A program made the translations under genes and the position numbers. DNA of 64,000 nucleotides. Source: Hermatobates lingyangjiaoensis (taxonomy: Eukaryota; Arthropoda; Insecta; Hemiptera; Hermatobatidae). Below, piece after piece: positions 22,133-32,648 of this stretch. Where the stretch lies: NCBI GenBank assembly GCA_026182355.1, contig JAPFBL010000366.1, forward strand, positions 62,001 through 126,000, written 5' to 3'. Within the stretch, counting starts at the first letter, position 1, and each line of letters starts with the position of its first letter. Below the pieces are notes generated by a model. It worked only from the letters and a program-made list of their open reading frames with translations, ran no database searches and was not told where the DNA came from.

Positions 22133-22292
22133 GAATGATCAAACCACAAAAAGAAATGGGAAAACAAGACTAAGATCTTTCAACCGTAACAAGCGGTCTT
22201 CGTCAGAGTCAAAAACCCACTTCCCATATTCCCATTTCTTTTTGTGGTTTGATCATTGATTGTTATTTCACGTGTTTATGTGAAAGCTTTTT
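22133..22292. mobile_element. Family A palindromic element
   Basis: Left arm from GATCAAACCACAAAAAG carries an intact minus-strand ribozyme-like block. The right arm is shortened to CCCATTTCTTTTTGTGGTTTG, followed by the one-sided TTGATTGTTATTTCACGTG tail. Confidence 0.85.
22168..22210 (-). ncRNA. Hammerhead-like core, family A consensus
   Basis: On the minus strand from 22210: GACT, CTGACGA, extra A, stem II GACCG/CGGTT with 7-nt loop CTTGTTA, GAA, palindrome AGATCT, T as cleavage base, AGTC at the end (22171-22168). GACT/AGTC gives four perfect stem I pairs. An identical or near-identical block occurs at 47572-47614 and, with changes, at 1583, 10200, 21903, 45579 and 47970. Confidence 0.6.
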
Positions 22293-22299
22293 ATATAAT

Positions 22300-24224
22300 G
22301 GTATATATGGTTATACTATACTGGGTTTGTCATAATAATATTATACGAATGTAGAACTAAGGAAGTTTCTATAATGCCTCTCGTAGTTGTCGTAATCGCA
22401 TTGTATGATATATAAGGATAAATGATAAAGATTATCATAATTATGACAAAAGTTAACAAAGAAATGTTTACTTTATAAAAGTTGACTTAGGATGTTACAA
22501 CGTCATTAACACTTGAAACTTATGAATGAACTAAAGAGGAAATCTTCCTAGGAGATATGAAATGAAATCTGACCAGGAGGAAAATGATCGAGTTGGAACT
22601 AGTCCAGATGAATGTTTCCTGCATTCTCTATCCTAAAATACCACTGAGAGGGGCGTGCGAATGTTGTGATAACATCGTAGGCAGTTCATTCATTATCTAC
22701 TATATGTAGTTCTCAAGTTCTTTACTCAAGGACAACAGCTTACAAATATTCTCTAAAAATACTTTTTCAAATAACTGGATTGATAAATGACACGTTTTGT
22801 CTTTAAATGACTGCTATCAAATTGTATGTAAAAAGAAGTAATATACACATCTCATTATGAAATCATAACGCGTGTATCTTTTGATGAAAGTCAAGTGATT
22901 CTTCATGTATTCATCTGTGGATAAATTGCTAACATAAGTTTTGCTTGCCGACAAAATGTTGGGAGTTTGATTTAGCAAAATTAAGATGGGGGAATAGAAA
23001 AAATCTCAAGCAAACCTACCCTCGAGGTTGACCTAAAACCTCTCCGATGTCAGATTTAATAAATTTGAGTAAACTTTAGGGAATTCCCTTTATAAAAACA
23101 AGTCGGCAATTTACCTCCGACCGATCATAACCAAAACAGTAGGCAACAAAATAACCATACTGTTCACTAATCAAAACAAGAAGAAATGTAAAGATTTCGG
23201 TAACTTTTTCGAATTGTTGATTATACGATTAGGAATGAAAGACAGTAAAACTAAAGCGATAAAATTAACTTTAAGATCTAATGATGTAGACCTAGAAATG
23301 GTTATATGGATATTGTACTACTACATTTGTAGTTTTCAAAATCTCATTAAAATTCCACCAAGATTCGCAAGTCCGTACAGATGGAGCTTTTATGTTTTTC
23401 TCTTTTCAACTTGACATCTATTTGGGGGGGTGGGTGGATGGAGGCCGACAATAAAGGGTATTTCTGACAAAGGCTACAGGCAGAAGACCTTGGAAGGGTC
23501 TTACCTGCATTATTGAGCCACCACCTGTTAGGGCACGGTAACTTTCCTCCCTGCCCTGCTCATGACGTTGCACGTACACCTGCTTCTCTTGGCTAACCAA
23601 CATTTATTCAGCAGTTTTTTCTCAATCAATATCAAAATGATTGTGAAAGTTATTAAGAAACATTACATATATCTAATATGTTTCGTTATTTTTCTTAATT
23701 AACAATCAATATAAATTAATAAATCAACTACTAAAACTATCTAGAACGAGGTAACTGCCTTACTTCACCAAGTCAATTTTTTTTCCAATGTGAATATTAT
23801 TAACAGTGATTGCTAGTTATTTTTTTATTATTTTTTTAAAAATTATTTCCCAAAACCATTTCCATAGTAAGTGTCTTAGTTTCAATGCTTAATATTAAAA
23901 AAATATTTTAAATTTCCATGCACGCTTTAAATCATAAATGTTAAATAGTATTTAAATGTATTTTCTATACATACTTTAAAACATGTTTATTATTGTTAAA
24001 AATATTCGTTGGCTGAAATGATTTTATTCTAAAAGAATTCAATGTGTTAAAATTACCTTCAAAAGATTGTTTAAAAATGATTAATATAAAATATCCACGA
24101 TTATTTTAATATTTAAATTTGTTCAAAAAAACCAAGTCACCAAAATTTTCTTGAATATTCTAATGTTTAATACTGTTAAAAAATAAATTATGTAAAAATT
24201 GATTCAACCTTCTTATGTGCTAAT
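22300..24224. other. No gene recognised; unassigned patch at 23420-23605
   Basis: The 23420-23605 patch is less A+T-rich (TGGGTGGATGGAGGCCGAC... to CTTCTCTTGGCTAACC). It may be an old repeat, but no family was identified. Confidence 0.4.
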
Positions 24225-24225
24225 A

Positions 24226-24654
24226 TCTATATACTTATAAAACTCTCTTGTTCGCGTTTAAATATTTGCACACTGAGCAAATTCTGTGGGTATCGAAACC
24301 ACGCCCTTGGCATTGGGAGGTCTAGAACGCACACTACCGAATGTCTGTCCTACAGGGACTTTTGTAAAAAATTACTTCCAAATCCTGATATAAATGACGG
24401 ATGTCGACAGATTAAACAATAGTTTGTTGACTTAGAGTATAATGATTTAATTATCAAACAGAAAGAAAACAAAAGTTTTTTTTTGGAAAATTCAAATTGT
24501 ACAAAAAATGTTAATAAGGAGAACTATCTTAAAAATATATTCATTATCATCTTTATTAGAAATGAATTAATGTAGAGTTTATCTGCATTTTCGTGAACAT
24601 AATTTCATTAAAAAAAAAGTTGTTGGATGACCCAAGGAGTCACGGGTAATCTAG
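24226..24654 (+). mobile_element. Non-autonomous Helitron-like element
   Basis: Starts TCTATATACTTATAAAACTC after an A and ends CACGGGTAATCTAG followed by T, fitting the Helitron pattern of 5'-TC, 3'-CTRR and insertion between A and T. A weak ACCC/GGGT hairpin lies a few bases before CTAG. There is no Rep/helicase frame in the 429 bp and no terminal inverted repeats. Confidence 0.5.
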
Positions 24655-24806
24655 TTCTTACTAAATATATTTCATTTAATGTCTTCATTATTGTTAAAGG
24701 ACTTTTTTGACAGGAGACGCCTTTAACCTCAATGGATTTATCATTATGATATTTGATTGTTTATTTTGATGTTATCACCAATATAATGATTGACTCTCAT
24801 ATGATA

Positions 24807-25255
24807 CCGTCTTTTTCCGAAAATAAGATACAGTCTTACTATATTTTTTGGTCAAAATCCGTGCTAGGACTTATTCTCGGGGGGAGGGCTTCAAGTACAT
24901 TAAGTAGATTTACATATTTTTGTTTAATATTTATTTTTATACAGAAATTTAAATTTTTCAATGACAGTCATGTCATCTTTTAGAACATCGTAATAAATTA
25001 TCAAAATTTTGAATTCCGTTCTGATTTTCCTCCAAATCTAGTTCCTTTAGATAAGGAAGGAATTTCTTGGAATATTTTTTTCCAATGAATTCTCTGAAAT
25101 ATTACGACAGCTAGAGATACCTACTTCATTCAACAGCAATTTTTTAACAAATTATATTTTTCATATTATCTTAACTGGGGCATATTTTCAGGGGAGGACT
25201 TATAGTACAAAACGTCCTGAAAATCACGCTAGGACTTATTTTCGGAAAAAAACGG
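24807..25255. mobile_element. MITE with ACCGT...CTTATTTTCGG termini
   Basis: Inverted ends ACCGTCTTTTTCCGAAAATAAG and CTTATTTTCGGAAAAAAACGGT differ at few positions and are flanked by TA (24805-24806, 25256-25257). It is about 450 bp with no transposase; internal sequence includes GGACTTATTCTCGGGGGG. Probably mariner-type by TA duplication. Confidence 0.7.
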
Positions 25256-25257
25256 TA

Positions 25258-25945
25258 GTATTGAGCTCCGTATTATAATAATAATCCCCAGTAGAGCAGT
25301 GAAATATCTGCCAGTACTCAATTATTTTTGTTGGGACTGAAGAATCTATCATGACCACTAGGTTAAGAAACGCTGATTGAAATAATTGAAATAGGAAAAT
25401 AAAACTTTTCGATTGAGACAAGAGGGAAATAACTATAGGTTAAAGAGAGTTGAAAGGAAGATGCCAGCAAGGATGTGTCAGTATGAGGACTTCCGGCGAT
25501 TCGACCTTGCGCCAACTCTCTTTAGTTCACAGCGTAGAAGGTAGCCAACAAACTCCTTTATAATTCCCAGCTTTAAACTAAACCTGTGACCTGCCAGATA
25601 ATAACTACACATCACTGGAAGGAGAGCAAACATATAATTTAAAATTATGCAACACTACCATACATCCAACTGTTTATACATCCTTCACCAAACGACATCT
25701 TTAAGAAAATCAGTTGTCTATACGTCTGTGTGTTCATTCACATTATAAAAATATCTAAATAACCTTTTAAAAAGGGAACAGCCACATCATTTTCTTATAA
25801 CATTTCCTAGTCAAATTTAAATTAAAATAATAACGAATAATTAATTCATATATAATTCAGTTAACTGTTGAATACAAAAAGCCACGTTTCTTTGTATTGT
25901 TCAAAAATTTAAAAGAGTTTATTTCGACACACATAAGTAGGTATA
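25258..25945. other. No feature recognised
   Basis: A short less A+T-rich patch at 25445-25530 contains an inverted AGAGAGTTG...CAACTCTCT pair (about 60 bp apart); nothing else noted. Confidence 0.4.
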
Positions 25946-25964
25946 ATATATATATATATATATA

Positions 25965-26119
25965 ACCGTCCCGGTTGCCGGGACGGTTTCCTGCTGTTCT
26001 ATTTCCGGCGTGCTTGGTGCCCATTCTCTTTTCTTCTGAAGACGGATCATCCGAAACATTGAGTTTGTAAGTGTGACTCTTTCTCTGTGTGTTGCTTTTC
26101 TTCACACTCAGGTTTTGAG

Positions 26120-26120
<1 letters not shown>
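25965..26120 (+). mobile_element. PLE terminal repeat-like segment, family E
   Basis: Matches 10380-10500 (TTTCCGGCGTGCTTGG, CCCATTCTCTTTTC, core CTGAAGA at 26036-26042 with stem GGA/TCC and GAAACATT, then GAGTTTGTAAGTGTG). (TA)n is found on both sides (25948-25963, 26124-26160). Confidence 0.7.
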
Positions 26121-26161
<41 letters not shown>

Positions 26162-26162
<1 letters not shown>

Positions 26163-26265
26163 CTAAAGTTTATCGGGACTCGGTCAGTTCTTTACGTTCA
26201 AATTAAACTCTCATTGCCAACGTTTCGGTCTTTATTTAATATCTTTTTCATAGGCAGAAGTATAC
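26162..26265 (-). mobile_element. PLE-end-like segment, family H
   Basis: Minus-strand relative of 7645-8037: CCTATGAAAAAGATATT, a short hairpin before CGAAACGTTGGC, AATGAGAGTTTAATTTGAAC, GACCGAGTCCCGATAAA, then (TA)n. The CTATGA box is a variant, not a match, to CTGANGA. Confidence 0.5.
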
Positions 26266-26289
26266 ATTTTGAAACAGAAAAACTATAAA

Positions 26290-26745
26290 GATATAATATA
26301 CAGATATATTATTATACATTATTATATATAATATAATATTAATAATATTAATAACTATAATATTAATATAACTATAATAAGTATAAAGATAAAGGCTAAG
26401 ACTAAGTATAAAGACTGCAATTTAAAGAAACCTTAAGAATGAATTCTAAGCAACTTTTTTTCGTATTTAAACCCTTCAAATAAAAGAATGCAACTTTACA
26501 TAAGCAGGAAATTAGGAACGACCTTCACAAAGCTGCAGAATTTTTTCGTTCACAAAAAATTTATTCAAAGGATTTAAATATCTAATGAGGTGTGGAGGTG
26601 AAGAAAGATCAAATTAACAATATTAATATAATTAATACTGGAAATTTTGTGCATTAATTCCCACCTTTACAAATTCAAGACCGTTTGAACATTTTGTCTA
26701 CATTTATTAAACATTAAGTCACAAAATTTTGCTAAATTCAAACAT
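26290..26745. other. A+T-rich sequence, nothing recognised
   Basis: Begins with an imperfect ATTAATAT-rich patch (26290-26380). Confidence 0.5.
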
Positions 26746-26749
26746 ATTT

Positions 26750-26905
26750 GATGTCCGAGATCCTTAATGAGTACGTGACACCGCACAGGCTCGGGACCGA
26801 CGGTTTAACATCCTTCTGCGAGGTACGCCAGGGCCAGAGTCGGTATTGAACGCTGGATCTACCTACCCAAAGGCGAGGACGTCGCCAGTATACTGACTTG
26901 GTTAT
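26750..26905 (-). mobile_element. tRNA-derived SINE, head and part of body
   Basis: The minus strand reads a degenerate tRNA-like head (CCAAGTCAGTATACTGGCGA..., GTTCAATACC) followed by the GACGGTTTAACATCC-type body and a GCACAGGCTCGGGACCGACG block. Confidence 0.65.
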
Positions 26906-27034
26906 CGTAATTTTATTGTCGATAACACTGAGATTTTCTTATTTTATAGCAGCACGTTCATATTGCCAAATATGACGTCTATACGTCTACGTGAACGGTC
27001 TCCAACCAGTGTGTTTTGTTTCCCGCTTTATCTA

Positions 27035-27150
27035 CCCTGATGACAAGTCAAAACGAAAATTAGAGACTGTAAGTTTGTGTTTTTAATGTCATTTCGTTCC
27101 GTTTTTAATGGAACTTTATTTGCCCGTTTCAGATCGTATTTCCATAAAAA
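27035..27150 (+). mobile_element. PLE terminal repeat-like segment, family F
   Basis: CTGATGA (27037-27043), a poorly paired stem II, then CGAAAATTAGAGACTG identical to the family F copy at 11672, followed by GTAAGTTTGTG, GGAACTTTATTTGCCCG and CGTATTTCCATAAAAAAAA. Confidence 0.6.
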
Positions 27151-28257
27151 AAAGTGTGTAAATATATAATAAACATATTTGTCGTGTTAAGTCAATTCTT
27201 TTTCATTTTTTTATCTATTTTTTTAATCCGTACAAATCTGTAAAACGTTTTACATATTCTTTATAATATTGTTTCGTCTAATAAGAAATATTTAATAGAC
27301 CACTCACCTCGACAATATAGAACCTTCCAAATAAGAGCCAGTCTTAGTGGATTCCTCAGACAATACAAAGTGTCCAGGAATTTGGGATGTCTAGGAGTTA
27401 CATGTTCATGATGTGCTAGGAGATATTGTAAACTTGCAAAGATATCCTTGAAATGGTTCATGACCAGTCATATATTGGTATAGCCATAGTAGATTCCGAA
27501 ATGCTTCATTGACAGTCTTTTTTGTATACTAGGAAAATATTCATTTATTAGTACATTCCGCAGAAATTTTCTCTCATTGTGTCACTGTTTGCCTGACTAG
27601 TCTCTGCTTTAGGTAAGACAGGGGGTATTTTTCATATTTAAACACCCAAGCCTATTTCTTGAGTAACCTTTATATCTTTAGCTAAAAAGCACTCCCTTCA
27701 GATATTCTAAGGCTGAGAGTTATGATCTGTTAAAATGATGTAAAACAGTGCCGGGAGTTGGTTATAAAAATCGTGCGAATAACGTCACAACAAAAAACAC
27801 TTGTAGTAATACATAAATGTAGTTTACATTTTCTAGTAATTTGGTGCATGTACTTCCAGAATAAATACGGTTATAAGAGTACACATCTAAAAAAGCTAGG
27901 AGATCTGGATAACAAACCGACGGTGGAACTTTATTCATTAATATGAGATCCTCCGCATACAATAAAAAGAAGAAGGGTAATGTGATTTAACTGTAGAAAT
28001 CTGGAACAGTCTGGTTAAGTAAGTGAGGAAGCCTTCTTACATCAGACGAGGACAATATAACTAAAGGGATAACGACAACCGCTTCAAGGGTTTCCCCCCG
28101 TCCTCCAGTTATATTTAACTAACAGCAAACGCTTTGTTTAAGAACCCAAAAAAAAAATAAGTACAATTCTTGATTCATAATATAATGAATACATTAACCT
28201 TGATATACAGGTCATTCATTGGATTTGTTGTAAAATGATAAGCAAACCATATCGTTT
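27151..28257. other. No feature recognised
   Basis: Short frames only; overlapping 60-70-codon frames on both strands at 27758-27962 have no known motif. Confidence 0.45.
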
Positions 28258-28265
28258 ATCTAAAG

Positions 28266-28683
28266 CAGTGTTTCCCAAAGTGGGCGGTGCTTTGATATCG
28301 GGGGGGCGGTAATGCAAAAAGGAGCGGGGATTCTATTTCTATAAATTGAAAATGTTCATACAATATAATTTTTAAATTTAAGTGAAAACACGCCATGTAA
28401 ACTTCTAGGAAACGGTTTCTTAAAATTATTTGTTTGGATAATTCATTTTTATGTTAAAAGTATATTCTCACCTAAGTTTCTTTTATTGTGTATTAATTCT
28501 TTTGCATAAATATGCTATGAAACAAAACATCTATTGGATTCTAAATAAATATTCGATTAGTAATTATTAAAATGTTACTCATTTGGTTATTTAGTCTAGG
28601 AATCTGATTATTATTCAAGGGTGTTGAGTTATAGGTTTATGGACCCAAGGGGGCGGTCACTCGAAAAAGTTTGGGAAACACTG
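28266..28683. mobile_element. hAT-type MITE with perfect 8-bp target duplication
   Basis: The termini CAGTGTTTCCCAAAGTGGGC and TTTGGGAAACACTG are inverted copies. Identical 8-bp ATCTAAAG sequences lie immediately outside (28258-28265 and 28684-28691), the hAT signature. The 418-bp interior has no transposase remnant; a GGGCGG word near each end extends the inverted similarity. Confidence 0.92.
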
Positions 28684-28691
28684 ATCTAAAG

Positions 28692-29130
28692 TGTGTCTGT
28701 ATTTGAGTCATAGGTGTGAAAACAAATACTGCATACGTAAGAAATTATTTGTAAACAAACAATTCAAACAAGCGTGAAAAGAATTCCTGTTACTTTCTGG
28801 CGCATCAATTGCAGAGTTATAAACTCCTATCTTAAATCGGGAGTCCTAAGCTTTCCATAATCATGTCCGTTTATACAAGTTATTTTTGGCTCTACTGTCT
28901 TCTATAAATACAAATATACAGAGGGTTGGGCTCAGGGGACTCCCACTTACGTGGAATAGCACTATTTTGAATTTGAACTGCCTGTCTGCTACGTCTAGTC
29001 AAGTCGATGGACAATAGGAGTGTGCTCCCGAAATGAGCGTTCCGAGGTAGCAGGCTAGCTGTAAATGTTCCACTGCTCGTGGCTTCATTATGTAGAACTG
29101 AGCAGAGCCTTCCCTACTAGTGGATGGTTG
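28692..29130. other. No gene recognised
   Basis: Contains the fragment ATCGGGAGTCCTAAG near 28838, similar to the SINE body, and a less A+T-rich patch at 28920-29110 that I cannot assign. Confidence 0.35.
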
Positions 29131-29134
29131 CATC

Positions 29135-29480
29135 GCTGACTCCCCCCCGATGTGCCTTCACCTTGTCGTGGTGGGGGGGCTTAGCATGCCTGGGTGGTTA
29201 TTCCCTCACGGCATGAACTAAGAAAGGCACAACTTAGTGGATGGTTAATCTGGGTTGGGGCGCTGTCCGTCCGTATCAGTCTTATGTGGTTAACACCTGT
29301 CTTTTCATGACTTCCTCTTGCAGGACGCGGATAGCTGGGTTGGGTCCATGGCATGGTGCCTATAAGTGGAAGATTCCTTCGATCTGTCTTATTCAAGACT
29401 TCTTCCCCACAGTAGTGGCACAAAAGCGGTTTCAGTCGTTTCCATGGTTTGCGATGTTCTTGGGCAGGCTCCCGTGAGTC
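29135..29480 (+). mobile_element. LINE-like fragment
   Basis: The opening words TGTGCCTTCACCTTGTCG and TGGTGGGGGGGCTTAGC resemble a stretch found near the 5' end of some invertebrate endonuclease-RT retrotransposons. The segment is richer in G+C than its surroundings. No reverse transcriptase domain is present, so the assignment is from memory of the motif only. Confidence 0.35.
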
Positions 29481-30740
29481 TAAAGTTTCCCTCGTGCGAC
29501 TACTGGACCCTACTTTCTTTTCTCCTTCCTACTATCGCCTGAGTTGACAGCTTTTATTTCTCATCAGATCTATGCTTTGTGCTGACCTTGCTTGTTCAGT
29601 GCCGGTTATGGCAAGTTATGTTTGCTTGTGCGGTATCGACATGGTTGCAGTTTGTATGCTTCTCCTGATACCTTCTTTTCTATATCTTACAGATTCTTTC
29701 CTATCCTTCTCAACACCCTATCAACATTTTTCATTTTTCACTCGTAACTCTTGACTGACCTCTTTCACCAACAATCAACCTTACAAAATACTAAAGCTTA
29801 CGATCATTGAAATTTTGTAAATTATAGCAACTATTGTAATACTAGAGTTGGATAACCCCAATTTTTGGTAACCTCCCAATACTGAGGTGACATAATGTGC
29901 TTGTAAATATTTTAGCTTTCCTTTCTTGTTTTATTGCTTTTATTAGTATAACCCTCACTTGGTCAAATGGTTGTAACATTTTTTCATGAGAAACATGAAA
30001 GAAATATTTTAACAATAATAAACTAACAATTATAAGAGCAATAACAATCAGTGAATTAATAAAACAAATCTCCTGAATAATTGAATATTTTTTGGAACCA
30101 TTGTAGCTTACTAAATATGGCCTACACTTTAACCTTAACCATATCATTCAGAGAAAATATTTTTCCTGTTGGAATTTAAAGATTTATTTATAATCTTTAA
30201 TAAAGATTCATTTATAATAATGTAATTTAAAGTGGGTAATTATAAATTCATTTGAAAAATTGTTAGTTTATTATAAATAAGTGCCTGACTGAACACTAAA
30301 TATTAGAGTGATATGTGCAGTTAATTTGAGAAGTGGCACATAACAAGGGAAAGGTAGCATCAAGTTAAGGATGACTGGTCAAAGCGCATGCGTGAGATAT
30401 TCCACCGGCTACCTGCGGTCTGGACCAGAAAATTCAAGAAGAGTCCCTGTCAAGACTTCAACAGAAATTATTCAAGCCTCTACAACTTACTCTGATGGAA
30501 AAACAAATATTCATTGAACAGTTTTGCTAATTACTCATGTTTTTTTTTAATTTTTGAAAATTTTGAAAAGTAATTTTCTTTCATTTAATTTCAATTTAAA
30601 ATTGATTTTAATTTTTTTAAATTGAACTTGAAAATTTTAATAATATTTAATATAATTTAATAATTAAATTGAACAAGAATATAATTTAAATATATGTATG
30701 CATAGACATATTAAAAGAAGTCGAATTATGCATCAATCGT
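29481..30740. other. No feature recognised
   Basis: A 101-codon minus-strand frame (29842-30147) is Leu/Ile-rich with no recognised motif and is most simply chance in A+T-rich DNA. Confidence 0.45.
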
Positions 30741-30746
30741 CTAATA

Positions 30747-31165
30747 CAGGGGTGTCAAACTCATTTTGGTCTGGGGGCTGAAAACAACTTAGTTTGATCT
30801 CATGAGGGCCGTGCCAACAAGCTAATTGAAAAATTACATTGAGTTAACAATAAATCTGCCTTTTTCTTTGTATCAGTCAGTAATACTAATAATTTGTGCA
30901 AAGAAAAATAGTCAATTATAAAAATCTTTATTAAAATCCGACACTCTGTATCCACTATTATCCATTTTGACAGAGATATTTACTGGTCAAAGTGCGAGGA
31001 CAAAGAAAAAGTGGATAATACAGCGGGCACTAAAACACTGGTGGGTAATATAAGAACTGCAGGTTTTTTAAGTAAATTAGAGCAAACTGATTTTTTTTTT
31101 ATAACAATGCAGATTTATCCCCCGGGCCGGATCGAACCCTAAGGTGGGCCGGATCCGGACCCATT
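30747..31165 (+). mobile_element. hAT-like non-autonomous element, copy 1
   Basis: Starts CAGGGGTGTCAAACTCATTT and contains the ATCCACTTTT-type and CCCCCGGGCCGGAT words that recur, inverted, in 31711-32099. The right terminus is not clean, so the end is approximate. Confidence 0.65.
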
Positions 31166-31705
31166 TTTTTAAAATGATTAAGTCTTCCAGATTGAAATGG
31201 ATCTCGCAATGCCCACTTTAAGATTATATTTAAAAATATTTTTCCTACACTGGCAATATAGAGGGAAATAAGAAATTATTAAAAAAGAATCAACAGTCAT
31301 ATAGGAAATATACAGGTAATTACACCGTGTTTGAAATGTAAGTCTGGTATACTTACAATTTACATATGATAATTTCGTTAGACACCACAAGTAATAGTTT
31401 GTATGTTTATTATAATCTATTAGTAACAAACAAAGAAAACAACCGGTCCTCCTCAAAACATCATCCATAATGAGACACTCTATATGAGCAAGACTAACAA
31501 AAACCACTCGTTTTGATTGAATAACTTTAGACACTTTTCAAAATTTCTTACTTTGGTTTAAACATTGGTTTTTATTTTAAATTTTTTTGTTTTCTTCTAT
31601 TTTATAAGTCTATACAAAAAAAAAGGTAAATAAAATGAGCATGGTATGTTTAATTTGAACCTGGAAGACTGACCAATCCTCACATACGTCAATAAGAAAC
31701 CTATA
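31166..31705. other. Spacer between the two hAT-like copies
   Basis: Includes a 118-codon minus-strand frame (31178-31534) with no recognised domain, and at about 31647-31680 a short piece resembling the family H word TTTAATTTGAACNTG. Confidence 0.35.
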
Positions 31706-31710
31706 CATCA

Positions 31711-32099
31711 CAGGTGCCAAACATACGGCCCGGGGGATAAATCAGCATTATTATAAAAAAAAGAAAAAATAGTTTGCTCTAATTTCATTAAAAACCTGCA
31801 GTTCTTATACCATCCATCAATGTATAATTATCCACTTTTCCTTTGACCTCGCACCTTGACCAGCAAAATATCCGTCAAAATGGATAATAGTGGATACAGA
31901 CTGTCGGATTTGAATAAAGATTTTTATAATTGACTTATTCTTCTTTGCACTAATTATTAGTATTAGTGACTAGTACAAAGAAAAAGGTAGACTTATTGTT
32001 AGCTCAATGTAATTTTGCAATTAGCTTGCTGGCAGGGCCCGCTTGAGATCAAACTATGCTGTATTCGGCCCCCAAACCGAAATGAGTTTGACACCCCTG
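31711..32099 (-). mobile_element. hAT-like non-autonomous element, copy 2 (inverted)
   Basis: Begins CAGGTGCCAAACATACGG and ends AAATGAGTTTGACACCCCTG, the complement of the copy 1 start. The interior matches copy 1 in reverse. The flanking 8-mers do not form a convincing target duplication. Confidence 0.7.
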
Positions 32100-32107
32100 A
32101 TGTAGAT

Positions 32108-32560
32108 GATTCCCAGGAGCTCCTTTACATCAAATTAATCAACCTGAGCCGTTAAATTGTATTCTAAGATTTTTAATTTCTTTTTAAATATTTATTCTGC
32201 TGATCGGTTAATTTATGAATTTTCTATTGAAATATTATTTTATTATTTATAAATAACTTTATTTATTCTCAGTTTCTTCTCTTTTCTTCTTCTGTTTCTA
32301 GTCCTTTTTTTTTTTTCGTTGTGGTCTCGATATATTCTGAGCTGTCTAGTTGGCTTTTGATATCACCCTACCACTTTCTTTCCTCAGAATGAACCCTTAA
32401 AATGGTGGAAATATTGAAAGTGTCTAGTTTTCATTCGTGTTGGTATCTTTTGATAAAATTATCTGTCAAATAAGAAATTATTAAAAATAAATACAAATAA
32501 AGGAGGTTCCTAGGAGCTCCTTTACATCTAGATATCAACCTGAACCGTTAAGTTAGCCTC
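32108..32560. repeat. About 50-bp direct repeats bracketing 350 bp
   Basis: 32108-32160 and 32507-32560 share AGGAGCTCCTTTACATC and TCAACCTGA.CCGTTAA. The first copy touches the end of the inverted hAT-like element; the second lies just before the (TA)n that starts foldback pair 3. The intervening sequence has a T-rich run at 32307-32318 and no gene. Confidence 0.65.
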
Positions 32561-32577
32561 TAATATTCTTCCTTCTT

Positions 32578-32579
32578 TA

Positions 32580-32646
<67 letters not shown>
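32578..32646. repeat. (TA)n microsatellite
   Basis: Longest (TA)n in the window, abutting the long-tailed arm of PLE foldback pair 3. Confidence 0.95.

Positions 32647-32648
<2 letters not shown>

Noticed and set aside
26236..26262. Hammerhead core in family H (CCTATGAAAAAG ... CGAAAC)
   Set aside because: The first box lacks the G of CTGANGA and the spacing to the hairpin is longer. It is probably related but does not meet the core pattern.
29241..29477. 78- and 80-codon overlapping ORFs as genes
   Set aside because: They overlap on opposite strands within a LINE-like fragment and show no known motif.
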